Source: an uncultured Blautia sp. (GTDB lineage Bacteria > Bacillota > Clostridia > Lachnospirales > Lachnospiraceae). From it: 13,733 nucleotides of DNA. Below, in pieces: positions 6,611 through 13,660 of the stretch (positions are counted from its first letter, which is position 1; each line of letters opens with the position of its first letter). The position numbers and the translations under genes are program-made. Below the pieces are notes generated by a model. That model had not been told where the DNA came from, searched no databases, and was given only the letters and a program-made list of their open reading frames with translations. The DNA is taken from contig CAAFRY010000194.1 in NCBI GenBank assembly GCA_900765525.1, forward strand, positions 1 through 13,733, written 5' to 3'.

Positions 6611-7660
6611 ATGGAAGGCAACATGAAGGTAGCAGTAATGACAGACATTCGCAAAATTGAGTTTGAGGAAAGACCTATTCCGGTTCCAAAGGCAGACGAG
6701 GTTTTGGTAAAGCTGGATTATGTGGGAATCTGCGGCTCAGATTTACATTACTATGAGACTGGTGCCATTGGGGATTTTGTAGTAGAACCGCCTTTTGTTC
6801 TGGGCCATGAGCCGGGAGGCGTGGTAGTAGAGGTCGGGGAAAATGTAAAGCACTTACAGGTAGGAGACAGAGTGGCTCTGGAACCGGGAAAGACCTGCGG
6901 ACATTGCGAATTCTGCAAAGAAGGTAAATACAATCTGTGTCCGGACGTTATTTTCTTTGCCACACCGCCGGTTGACGGTGTATTCCAGGAATATGTGGCC
7001 CATGAGGCTGCTCTGTGCTTCAAGCTTCCGGAAAATGTAAGCACCATGGAGGGTGCTTTGATTGAGCCTTTAGCAGTAGGCTTCCATGCGGCTATCCAGG
7101 GAGATGCCCATCTGGGACAGAAGGCTGTTGTTATGGGAGCCGGCTGTATCGGTCTGGTTTCTATGATGGCGTTAAAGGCCAGAGGCGTCAGCGAGGTCTA
7201 TGTGGTGGACGTCATGGATAAACGTCTGGACAAGGCTCTGGAGCTGGGCGCTACAGGTGTTATCAACGGTATGAAGGAAGATGTGGTTGCCAAGGTGAGA
7301 GAACTGACCGGAGGTAAGGGCACTGATTTGGTTATTGAAACTGCCGGTTCTGAAATTACCTCCAGACAGGCTATAGAAATCGCCAAAAACGGCTCTACTA
7401 TTGTCTTTGTAGGATACAGCAAGAGCGGTGAAGTGACACTGCCTATGAGTGTTGCCCTGAACAAGGAACTGACCTTTAAGACTATATTCCGCTACAGGAA
7501 CATCTATCCCATGGCTATTCAGGCCGTGGCTGACGGAAAGGTAAATCTCAAAGGAATTGTTACAGAGGTTTATCCTCTGGATAAGGCGGATGTGGCTATG
7601 GAGGATTCTGTAAAGAATAAGGCTGACATCGTAAAGGCTGTGATTAAGATTCATGATTGA
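6611..7660 (+). CDS. Zinc-dependent medium-chain dehydrogenase, sorbitol/xylitol (L-iditol 2-) dehydrogenase type
   Basis: A 349-residue cytosolic MDR enzyme, probably oxidising a polyol to a ketose with NAD+. Catalytic zinc residues are C41 (GICGSDLHYY), H66-E67 (GHEPGG) and E152 (IEPLAVG). The structural zinc cysteines C96, C99, C102 and C110 are all present. The NAD Rossmann loop is GAGCIG (176-181), with D200 ending the second strand, which favours NAD+ over NADP+. The HYYETGAIGDFVVEPP stretch is typical of sorbitol and xylitol dehydrogenases; the polyol cannot be chosen between them. The start at 6611 follows AGGAGGT by seven bases; a second ATG at 6623 is less well placed. It stands alone, with its own promoter and terminator and no sugar transporter alongside. 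Confidence 0.9.
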   Translation: MEGNMKVAVMTDIRKIEFEERPIPVPKADEVLVKLDYVGICGSDLHYYETGAIGDFVVEPPFVLGHEPGGVVVEVGENVKHLQVGDRVALEPGKTCGHCEFCKEGKYNLCPDVIFFATPPVDGVFQEYVAHEAALCFKLPENVSTMEGALIEPLAVGFHAAIQGDAHLGQKAVVMGAGCIGLVSMMALKARGVSEVYVVDVMDKRLDKALELGATGVINGMKEDVVAKVRELTGGKGTDLVIETAGSEITSRQAIEIAKNGSTIVFVGYSKSGEVTLPMSVALNKELTFKTIFRYRNIYPMAIQAVADGKVNLKGIVTEVYPLDKADVAMEDSVKNKADIVKAVIKIHD

Positions 7661-7698
7661 CAAATGCCTTAAAAGAAATACATAGTGTATAAAAATGT

Positions 7699-7746
7699 CC
7701 CTGGGATGGGAGTGCAAATGTGCTTTTGTCCCGGGGTTATTTTATT
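7699..7746 (+). terminator. Intrinsic terminator after the zinc dehydrogenase
   Basis: CCCTGGGA (7699-7706) pairs with TCCCGGGG (7729-7736), eight pairs with one G-U, followed by the T-rich tail TTATTTTATT. It lies 38 bases after the stop codon. Confidence 0.75.
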
Positions 7747-7748
7747 CC

Positions 7749-7869
7749 TGCGAGCAACGAGCCAAGCGGACATGCTTGTATGTCCATTTGGCGGTGCTGT
7801 GTGCCGGCGGCACACGCTTAGCACCCACCGAAGTGGAAGTTGCCCTCTGTGAAATGACAGGGCAGTTTT
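7749..7869. repeat. Cluster of four consecutive palindromes, probable intergenic repeat element
   Basis: Four hairpins follow each other closely. First, GCCAAGCGGACAT (7761-7773) with ATGTCCATTTGGC (7780-7792), one mismatch and one G-U. Second, nested, GGTGCT (7793-7798) with AGCACC (7820-7825), enclosing GTGTGCC (7799-7805) with GGCACAC (7809-7815). Third, CCAC-cgaa-GTGG (7825-7836). Fourth, TGCCCTCTGT (7841-7850) with ACAGGGCA (7857-7864), with a two-base bulge and followed by GTTTTC, which could be a second weak terminator. It is GC-rich compared with the flanks. A 62-codon open frame crosses it but has no coding character. Confidence 0.6.
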
Positions 7870-7886
7870 CTATGATAATTTAGAAC

Positions 7887-7915
7887 TTTTCAAGACCTGT
7901 TAAAAGCGGTAGAAT
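7887..7915 (+). promoter_or_regulatory. Possible promoter of the M42 aminopeptidase gene
   Basis: TTTTCA (7887-7892), a 17-base spacer and TAGAAT (7910-7915), each four or five of six matches. The leader would be about 70 bases. Apart from the palindromes at 7749-7869, nothing else is visible between 7747 and 7990. Confidence 0.45.
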
Positions 7916-7990
7916 AGATTTCGGAAAAGGAGCCTGCTTTTGAGGCAAATCCGTTACCGGAAAAATGAGATTACGGAGGAAAAGGGACAT

Positions 7991-9007
7991 ATGAACAAAG
8001 AATTTTTAGAAGGACTGTTGACAAGTATTTCAGTATCAGGCTATGAGGAGCCTGTGCAGCAGGTTGTGGAACAGGAAATGGCAGGATGCGCAGATGAAAT
8101 ACAAAAGGATGAGATGGAAAATCTGGTATGTGTCCTGAACCCTGAGAGCAAAACACGGATTATGCTTTCGGCCCATGCAGATGAGATAGGTCTGATGATT
8201 TCTAACATCACGGAGGAAGGAAGACTACAGGTAATTGACAGGGGCGGCATTGTGCCCGGGACTTATCCGGGGCAGCAGGTGTGCATAAAAAATAAAAGAG
8301 GCTTGGTATACGGTGTAGTGGAGGCCTATCGGGATTTGTTTAAAAAAACAGATTTGGGAACCAGAGATTTTCTCGTTGACATAGGCGCTGTGAACAGAGA
8401 GGATGCTCTGAGGTATGTGGATTTAGGAGACCCTATTACCCTGGATACCCATATCCGCAGTCTGGCCAACCACAGGTTTTCTGCCAGGGCTCTGGACGAC
8501 CGGATGGGGGTGTTTATTATTATGGAGGCACTGAAGCGGGCGAAAGAAATGGGATGTAAGGCAGGAGTGTATGCCGCTTCCACCACCGGAGAAGAGACCA
8601 CAAAGACAGGAGCCTACTGGACCAGTTCCAGGATTGCACCCACGCTGGCTATTGTAGTGGATGTGACTTATACCAGTGACTGTCTGGGGATGAACCCGGC
8701 GGACGCAGGAACCGTGGAGCTGGGAAAAGGGCCTGTGCTTTGCAACAGCCCTATTGTGGCAAAAAAATTGAATAAAAAGCTGGCAGAGTGTGCCGAAAAA
8801 ATAGGAGTACCTGTACAGTGGGAAGCAGCCAGTCGGCTGACCTGCACGGATGGGGACAAAATTCATTTTTCCAATAAAGGGGTGCCTATGGTACTGGTCT
8901 CTATTCCTTTGAGATATATGCACATGCCCTGCGAAGTGGCAGATGAAAGGGATGTGGAGGGCTGTATTGAACTGATTGCAGAGTTTTTAGCAGAGTACGA
9001 AGGATAG
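7991..9007 (+). CDS. M42-family metallo-aminopeptidase
   Basis: A 338-residue M42 (glutamyl aminopeptidase/endoglucanase-like) peptidase, a co-catalytic two-metal enzyme that trims N-terminal residues from peptides and usually forms a large dodecameric cage. Metal and catalytic residues can be placed: H62 and D64 (SAHADEIGLM), the bridging aspartate at D169/D170 (ARALDDRMG), E201-E202 (STTGEETTKTGA), D224 (IVVDVTYTSD) and H311 (RYMHMPCEV). The insert at about 75-160 is the PDZ-like domain of the family. The usual T-x-Q-E-E catalytic context reads S-T-T-G-E-E here, which keeps both glutamates. An in-frame TTG at 7940 would add 17 residues, but GGAGG (7976-7980) and family alignment favour the ATG at 7991. 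It stands alone between two intergenic regions over 200 bases. Confidence 0.9.
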   Translation: MNKEFLEGLLTSISVSGYEEPVQQVVEQEMAGCADEIQKDEMENLVCVLNPESKTRIMLSAHADEIGLMISNITEEGRLQVIDRGGIVPGTYPGQQVCIKNKRGLVYGVVEAYRDLFKKTDLGTRDFLVDIGAVNREDALRYVDLGDPITLDTHIRSLANHRFSARALDDRMGVFIIMEALKRAKEMGCKAGVYAASTTGEETTKTGAYWTSSRIAPTLAIVVDVTYTSDCLGMNPADAGTVELGKGPVLCNSPIVAKKLNKKLAECAEKIGVPVQWEAASRLTCTDGDKIHFSNKGVPMVLVSIPLRYMHMPCEVADERDVEGCIELIAEFLAEYEG

Positions 9008-9013
9008 GCGAAT

Positions 9014-9133
9014 AGATTAGGGTAAAGACAGTACTAAATCAGGCTTTCCTGCTTAACCCCAGACCTGGGACTATGGAGACGGCAGGCTTGCTTGCAGGGA
9101 GGCATATACATAGTCGGAGAAAGGGCTAAATCT
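9014..9133 (+). other. Unclassified base-paired segment between the M42 peptidase and ddh
   Basis: Pairings visible by eye: AGATTAG (9014-9020) with CTAAATCT (9126-9133), one bulge, closing the segment; CAGG-cttt-CCTG (9040-9051); and a perfect 7-bp GACTATG (9069-9075) with CATAGTC (9109-9115), enclosing GCAGG-cttg-CTTGC (9082-9095). CCCA-gacc-TGGG (9058-9069) is an alternative. No U-run follows and it matches no riboswitch class I know; lysine riboswitch motifs are absent. It lies before the ddh promoter, so it would be the 3' end of the peptidase mRNA or a separate RNA. Confidence 0.35.
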
Positions 9134-9137
9134 GCCA

Positions 9138-9165
9138 TTGACATTGAAGTTCAATTTGGTATACT
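9138..9165 (+). promoter_or_regulatory. Promoter of the ddh-yitT operon, with palindrome in the spacer
   Basis: TTGACA (9138-9143), a 16-base spacer and TATACT (9160-9165), with TG at 9157-9158 giving an extended -10. The 13-base perfect palindrome ATTGAA-G-TTCAAT (9143-9155) fills most of the spacer and looks like an operator. The leader to the start codon is about 57 bases; AGGAG (9216-9220) is the ribosome binding site. Confidence 0.7.
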
Positions 9166-9228
9166 TTTTAGGTAGGCCGGACAAACAAAAGGCCCAAACT
9201 TTAAGAGAAGAAGATAGGAGACTGAGAT

Positions 9229-10215
9229 ATGAGCATTAGAATCGGTATTTTAGGATATGGCAACCTGGGAAGAGGTGTAGAATGTGCGGTAAAGCATAAC
9301 CCGGATATGGAGCTTGTGGCTGTGTTTACCAGAAGAAATCCGGATTCTGTGAAAATTCTTACAGAAGGCGCTAAGGTATACCATGTGGACCAGGCTGTGG
9401 AAAAAAAGGATGAGATTGACGTGCTGATTCTCTGCGGAGGAAGCGCTACAGATTTGCCTGTGCAGACACCAGAGTACGCCCAGTATTTCAATGTGGTGGA
9501 CAGCTTTGACACCCATGCCAGAATTCCGGAGCATTTTGCCGCTGTGGACGCTGCTGCAAAGAAAAGCGGAAAAGTGGCGCTGATTTCTGTAGGATGGGAC
9601 CCGGGTATGTTTTCTCTGAACCGTCTTTATGCTAATGCTATCATGCCGGAAGGAAAGGACTATACTTTCTGGGGCAAAGGCGTGAGCCAGGGACATTCTG
9701 ATGCCGTAAGAAGAATTCAGGGAGTTGTGGATGCAAGACAGTATACCATTCCGGTAGACGCAGCCCTGGAAGCTGTAAGAAGCGGAAAAAATCCGGAGCT
9801 TACCACCAGAGAGAAGCACACAAGAGAAGTATTCGTAGTGGCAGAAGAGGGAGCTGACAAGGCCAAAATCGAAAATGAGATTAAAACTATGCCAAACTAC
9901 TTTGATGAGTATGATACCACGGTACACTTTATTACTATGGAGGAAATGAAGAGAGACCATGCGGGACTTCCCCATGGAGGTTTTGTTATCCGTACCGGAA
10001 AGACCGGATGGGAAAATGAGCATAACCATGTAATTGAGTACAGCTTAAAGCTGGATTCCAATCCGGAATTTACATCCTCTGTTATCGCTGCGTATGCAAG
10101 GGCTGCATACCGTCTCAACCAGGAAGGACAGAGGGGCTGCAAGACAGTATTTGACATTGCACCGGCTTATTTAAGCAGTAAGACACCGGAAGAATTGAGG
10201 GCTCACATGCTGTAA
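9229..10215 (+). CDS. ddh: meso-Diaminopimelate D-dehydrogenase
   Basis: A 328-residue NADPH-dependent enzyme that makes meso-diaminopimelate in one step from tetrahydrodipicolinate and ammonia, bypassing the succinylase, acetylase or aminotransferase branches. The product feeds peptidoglycan and lysine. The dinucleotide loop GYGNLGRG lies at 9-16, with R35-R36 (FTRR) placed to bind the NADP phosphate. Substrate-site segments include DSFDTHARIPEHF (91-103), SVGWDPGMFSLNR (120-132), and TFWGKGVSQGHSDAVRR (146-162), and HVIEYSLKLDSNPEFT lies near the C-terminus. Length fits the Corynebacterium type. AGGAG eight bases upstream supports the ATG. It is followed after 18 bases by a YitT-family gene and the two probably form an operon. 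Confidence 0.96.
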   Translation: MSIRIGILGYGNLGRGVECAVKHNPDMELVAVFTRRNPDSVKILTEGAKVYHVDQAVEKKDEIDVLILCGGSATDLPVQTPEYAQYFNVVDSFDTHARIPEHFAAVDAAAKKSGKVALISVGWDPGMFSLNRLYANAIMPEGKDYTFWGKGVSQGHSDAVRRIQGVVDARQYTIPVDAALEAVRSGKNPELTTREKHTREVFVVAEEGADKAKIENEIKTMPNYFDEYDTTVHFITMEEMKRDHAGLPHGGFVIRTGKTGWENEHNHVIEYSLKLDSNPEFTSSVIAAYARAAYRLNQEGQRGCKTVFDIAPAYLSSKTPEELRAHML

Positions 10216-10233
10216 GAAGCAGAGGAGGAAAAC

Positions 10234-11100
10234 GTGAATCCTAAAATTGATACCAAAAGAGAAGCCCGGAGACTGATTTTCGGTCTTATTGGAGCCCTGA
10301 TTATGGCGGCGAATATTAAGACCTTTGTCCGTGCAGGAGGGCTGTATCCGGGAGGCTTTAACGGGGTTACTCTGCTGATTCAGACTGTGTGCCAGCGGTT
10401 TTTTGGCTTGGAACTGCCCTTTTCCCCTATCAGTCTGGCTCTGAATGCTATTCCGGCTATTATCAGCTTTAAGGCCATTGGGAAACGGTTTACGTTAGTG
10501 ACCAGTCTGATGATTGTGGTAACCAGTATTTTTACGGACCTGGTGCCAGCGGTACCCATTACCCAGGATATTCTGCTGATTAGTATTTTCGGCGGACTGA
10601 TTAACGGAGCGGCTATCAGTCTGGCCCTTATCGGCGGAACCTCCACAGGGGGAACAGACTTTATTGCCGTGTACTTTATGGAGAAAAGAAACAAGGATGT
10701 ATGGAATTATATCTTAATGGGAAATGCAGTGGTGCTTGTCCTGGCGGGTATTCTTTTCGGCTGGGATAAAGCCTTGTATTCCATTATTTTCCAGTATACC
10801 TCCACTCAGACCATTCATCTGCTGTATCAGGCTTACAATAAGGTGACTCTTTTTGTGGTGACAGAACATCCCCAGGAAGTGTATGAAGCCATTTATGAAG
10901 TTACCAATCACAGTGCCACGGAGTTTTCTGCCACAGGAATGTATGCCAATGAGGACAGGAAAATGATTTATTCCGTGGTTTCCAGTACAGAGGCAAAGAT
11001 TCTTATACAAAGGGTAATGACTGCAGACCCCAAGGCTTTTGTCAATGTTATTAAGACAGACATGCTTATGGGAAGATTTTATCAAAAGGAAAATTATTAG
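10234..11100 (+). CDS. YitT-family integral membrane protein (DUF161/DUF2179)
   Basis: A 288-residue membrane protein. Hydrophobic segments are seen at about 13-28, 64-82, 86-105, 112-134 and 160-176, with the conserved GGTSTGGTD motif at 134-142 after the fourth. Residues about 203-288 form the soluble DUF2179 domain (YNKVTLFVVTEHPQEVYEAI to LMGRFYQKENY), a ferredoxin-like fold expected in the cytosol. Translation starts at a GTG at 10234 supported by AGAGGAGG (10221-10228). No transported substrate is established for the family as far as I know. The 18-base gap to ddh and the terminator downstream make it the second gene of the ddh operon, so a link to diaminopimelate or lysine handling is possible but only an inference. 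Confidence 0.9.
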   Translation: MNPKIDTKREARRLIFGLIGALIMAANIKTFVRAGGLYPGGFNGVTLLIQTVCQRFFGLELPFSPISLALNAIPAIISFKAIGKRFTLVTSLMIVVTSIFTDLVPAVPITQDILLISIFGGLINGAAISLALIGGTSTGGTDFIAVYFMEKRNKDVWNYILMGNAVVLVLAGILFGWDKALYSIIFQYTSTQTIHLLYQAYNKVTLFVVTEHPQEVYEAIYEVTNHSATEFSATGMYANEDRKMIYSVVSSTEAKILIQRVMTADPKAFVNVIKTDMLMGRFYQKENY

Positions 11101-11140
11101 TAACCAGAAAACAGACAAGAAGATAGAAAAAGGATACAAA

Positions 11141-11192
11141 AGCCCGGAGGGCTATTCCGTTGTGGTGTTCGGAATAGCCCTCCGGGCTTTTT
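11141..11192. terminator. Strong bidirectional terminator between yitT and the convergent PurF-like gene
   Basis: AGCCCGGAGGGCTATTCC (11141-11158) and its exact reverse complement (11171-11188) form an 18-bp perfect stem with a 12-base loop. It is flanked by AAAA and TTTT, so it can terminate from both sides. A smaller hairpin, GGGTGTG (11198-11204) with CACGCCC (11214-11220), lies between it and the minus-strand stop codon. Confidence 0.93.
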
Positions 11193-11255
11193 ATGCAGGG
11201 TGTGAAAAATGTCCACGCCCTTCCTTTAATATTCGGGATTTCTTTGCAGAAAACC

Positions 11256-12674
11256 TTATTTCTTTCCGTTAAAGCAGTAGGTACATACCTTACATGGCTC
11301 TATGTTGATAGAGGCCAGCAAGTCATCCAGACGATGGAAATGGAGAGTAGTAAAGTTTAATTCTTTGCCGATTTCTTCCAGCATTTCCTTATAGTTCTGG
11401 GAATCCGGATTGGCGTAATCAGCCAGGACTTCCTCACTTACATTCTCTCCTTCTCTCTTAGCAATAATTCTTCTGGTAATCAAATCCATCTCTGATTTGG
11501 AACGGGAGAAGTTCAGGTATGGACAGCCGAAGAGCAGAGGCGGGCATGCAGGACGGATATGTACTTCTTTGGCGCCGCTGTTATATAAAAATTCCGTAGT
11601 CTCACGAAGCTGGGTACCTCTTACAATAGAATCGTCGATAAGCAGAAGACTCTTATTCTTTATGAGGGCTTCCACCGGAATCAGCTTCATTCTGGCAATC
11701 AGGTTTCTCTGTTCCTGTCTGGTAGGCATGAAGGAACGGGGCCAGGTTGGGGTGTATTTAATAAATGGGCGGGAAAATGGAATGCCGGATTCATTGGCAT
11801 AACCTATGGCATGAGCAATTCCGGAATCCGGTACTCCGGCCACTAAATCCGGATTTACATGTTCTCTCTGGGAATCCCTCTGAGCCAGTCGCTTACCGCA
11901 TTCATAGCGCATATTTTCTACGTTTACTCCCTCATAGGTAGAGGTGGGGTAACCGTAATAAACCCAGAGGAAGGAACAGATTTTCATCTCATTCAAAGGC
12001 TGGGATACAGTTTCCACACTTTCCGGAGTCAGGAAGGCAATTTCTCCGGGACCCAGCTCTCTTAAAGTTTCATAGCCCAGATTCAGGTAGGCAAAGCTTT
12101 CAAAGGAAGCACAGTGAGCGCCCTCTTTTTTTCCGATGATAACCGGGGTTCTTCCCATCCGGTCTCTGGCTGCATAAATACCCTTAGGGGTCAGAACCAG
12201 AAGAGTCATGGAACCGTCGATTTTTTCCTGGGCATAGCGGATACCTTCGGTGATGCTGGCCTGCTGGTTAATCAGGGAAGCTACCATTTCCGTAGGGTTA
12301 ATGCTTCCGCCGCTCATTTCCAGGAAATGAGTGCAGCCGTTTTTGTAGGAAAGGCTTACCAGCTCGTCCATGTTGTTGATTTTACCCACTGTAGTCACGG
12401 CAAAGCTGCCTAAATGAGATTGTACAAGAAGGGGCTGAGGCTCATTGTCAGAGATACATCCAATGCCTGATGTACCTTCCAGTTCATCCAGGTCTCCGTC
12501 AAATTTAGTACGAAACGGCGTATTCTCAATGTTATGTATAGAGCGTACAAAACCGTTTTTTCCATATACGGCCATACCGCCTCTTCTGGTACCTAAGTGA
12601 GAATGATAGTCTGTTCCGAAAAATAAGTCCAAGGTACAGCTGGACTTAGAAGTTACTCCAAATATACCACCCAT
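11256..12674 (-). CDS. PurF-like amidophosphoribosyltransferase paralog lacking the catalytic N-terminal cysteine
   Basis: A 472-residue protein with the two-domain PurF plan: N-terminal glutamine amidotransferase (Ntn) half and C-terminal phosphoribosyltransferase half. Canonical PurF makes phosphoribosylamine from PRPP and glutamine using Cys1 as nucleophile, seen as M-C-G-I-F-G. Here the protein begins M-G-G-I-F-G-V, so the cysteine is glycine. Other glutamine-site features are also changed: the usual G-H-V-R-Y-S-T reads GIGCISDNE (70-78) and the A-H-N-G-N loop reads VTTVGKINN (93-101). The PRTase half looks intact: GVPDSGIAHAIGYA (280-293), WPRSFMPTRQEQRN (311-324) and the PRPP loop LLLIDDSIVRGTQ (343-355). 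C233, C384 and C461/C464/C467 fall where Fe-S ligands sit in Bacillus-type PurF. GAAAAGGAG places the start firmly. Inference: ammonia-dependent, partner-fed or non-purine function. It is often annotated simply as purF. Confidence 0.85.
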   Translation of the reverse strand: MGGIFGVTSKSSCTLDLFFGTDYHSHLGTRRGGMAVYGKNGFVRSIHNIENTPFRTKFDGDLDELEGTSGIGCISDNEPQPLLVQSHLGSFAVTTVGKINNMDELVSLSYKNGCTHFLEMSGGSINPTEMVASLINQQASITEGIRYAQEKIDGSMTLLVLTPKGIYAARDRMGRTPVIIGKKEGAHCASFESFAYLNLGYETLRELGPGEIAFLTPESVETVSQPLNEMKICSFLWVYYGYPTSTYEGVNVENMRYECGKRLAQRDSQREHVNPDLVAGVPDSGIAHAIGYANESGIPFSRPFIKYTPTWPRSFMPTRQEQRNLIARMKLIPVEALIKNKSLLLIDDSIVRGTQLRETTEFLYNSGAKEVHIRPACPPLLFGCPYLNFSRSKSEMDLITRRIIAKREGENVSEEVLADYANPDSQNYKEMLEEIGKELNFTTLHFHRLDDLLASINIEPCKVCTYCFNGKK

Positions 12675-12726
12675 TGTTGTTCTCCTTTTCTTGGAATTAC
12701 ATTTTGCATTTTTCAGTTTACCTCTT

Positions 12727-12756
12727 ATTATATACTGGATTTTTAGAATTCGTAAA
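12727..12756 (-). promoter_or_regulatory. Promoter of the PurF-like gene
   Basis: Reading the minus strand, TTTACG (12756-12751) is followed after 18 bases by a perfect TATAAT (12732-12727), about 50 bases before the start codon. GGGA-tt-TCCC (12757-12766) lies just upstream of the -35. No match to the Bacillus PurBox is evident. Confidence 0.6.
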
Positions 12757-12779
12757 GGGATTTCCCAAAAGTTTTTGTC

Positions 12780-12808
12780 TTCGCAAGGGAGAAAAAATAG
12801 TGTATAAT
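12780..12808 (+). promoter_or_regulatory. Promoter of the exodeoxyribonuclease III gene
   Basis: TTCGCA (12780-12785), a 17-base spacer and a perfect TATAAT (12803-12808). The -35 matches four of six. The leader would be about 67 bases, ending in AAAAAAGGAG before the ATG at 12882. It is divergent from the PurF-like promoter, with the two -10 boxes about 70 bases apart. Confidence 0.6.
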
Positions 12809-12881
12809 GAGAGAAATAATGTGCAAACAGCCCAGTGCAGCAGGTTCTGTGCCGGGATTACAGAGAAAAAAGGAGAATTAT

Positions 12882-13640
12882 ATGAAGTTTATTTCGTGGA
12901 ATGTGAATGGATTGAGAGCCTGTGTACAGAAGGGCTTTTTGGAATATTTTCAGAGTGCGGATGCGGATTTTTTCTGTCTGCAGGAGACAAAGCTGCAGGA
13001 AGGGCAGATTGATTTTCAGCCGGAGGGCTACTACGGATACTGGAATTATGCGGAGAAAAAAGGATATTCCGGCACCGCTGTTTTTGCCAAAAGGGAACCT
13101 ATGTCTGTGGCTTACGGCATAGGAATAGAAGAGCATGACCATGAAGGACGGGTGATTACCCTGGAATATCCGGAGTTTTATTTAGTGACTGTCTATACTC
13201 CTAATTCCCAGAATGAATTGGCCAGACTGCCCTACCGGATGCAGTGGGAGGATGACTTCCGGGGATATTTAAAAAAGCTGGACGAGAAAAAGCCGGTAGT
13301 TTTCTGCGGGGACTTAAATGTGGCCCATAAGGAAATTGACTTAAAAAATCCTAAAACAAACCGGCATAATGCTGGATTTACAGACGAAGAAAGAGAAAAA
13401 TTTACCCAACTGCTGGAGTCCGGATTTACGGACAGCTTCCGGTATTTTTATCCGGAGGAAACAGGAATCTATTCCTGGTGGTCTTACCGGTTCAAAGCCA
13501 GGGAAAAGAACGCAGGATGGCGTATCGACTATTTCTGCGTTTCAAATAGATTAGAAGAAAAGCTGGCTTCTGCCTGCATCCACACCGATGTTTTCGGCTC
13601 GGACCACTGCCCTGTGGAAGTACAGCTGGATTTACCATAA
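12882..13640 (+). CDS. xth: Exodeoxyribonuclease III / class II AP endonuclease
   Basis: A 252-residue enzyme of the exonuclease-endonuclease-phosphatase fold that cuts DNA 5' of abasic sites and removes damaged 3' ends in base excision repair. It acts in the cytosol with a divalent metal. The active-site set is complete: N7 (SWNVNGLRA), E35 (FCLQETKL), Y105 (VTVYTPNS), D144 and N146 ([12 protein letters not shown]), D216 (GWRIDYF) and D241-H242 (GSDHCPVEV). An in-frame ATG at 12807 would add 25 residues of no family similarity and overlaps the promoter -10, so 12882 is chosen; AGGAG (12871-12875) lies six bases before it. Length matches ExoA/Xth proteins. It is a single gene with no obvious terminator before the repeat that follows. 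Confidence 0.95.
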   Translation: MKFISWNVNGLRACVQKGFLEYFQSADADFFCLQETKLQEGQIDFQPEGYYGYWNYAEKKGYSGTAVFAKREPMSVAYGIGIEEHDHEGRVITLEYPEFYLVTVYTPNSQNELARLPYRMQWEDDFRGYLKKLDEKKPVVFCGDLNVAHKEIDLKNPKTNRHNAGFTDEEREKFTQLLESGFTDSFRYFYPEETGIYSWWSYRFKAREKNAGWRIDYFCVSNRLEEKLASACIHTDVFGSDHCPVEVQLDLP

Positions 13641-13660
13641 AAGTCTAGTGTACTGGCACG

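Noticed and set aside
7695..7883. A 62-codon plus-strand open frame after the zinc dehydrogenase.
   Set aside because: It runs through the terminator hairpin at 7699-7736 and the palindromic repeats, has no ribosome binding site and no protein-like composition.
9008..9228. Lysine riboswitch before diaminopimelate dehydrogenase.
   Set aside because: None of the conserved lysine-box sequences are visible, no terminator precedes the gene, and the folded part lies upstream of the promoter at 9138.
11039..11272. A 77-codon plus-strand open frame at the end of the yitT gene.
   Set aside because: It overlaps the yitT C-terminus in another frame and crosses the 18-bp terminator stem.
12674..13012. 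A 112-codon plus-strand open frame over the divergent intergenic region.
   Set aside because: It begins at the PurF-like start codon, crosses both promoters and overlaps the true exonuclease gene in another frame.
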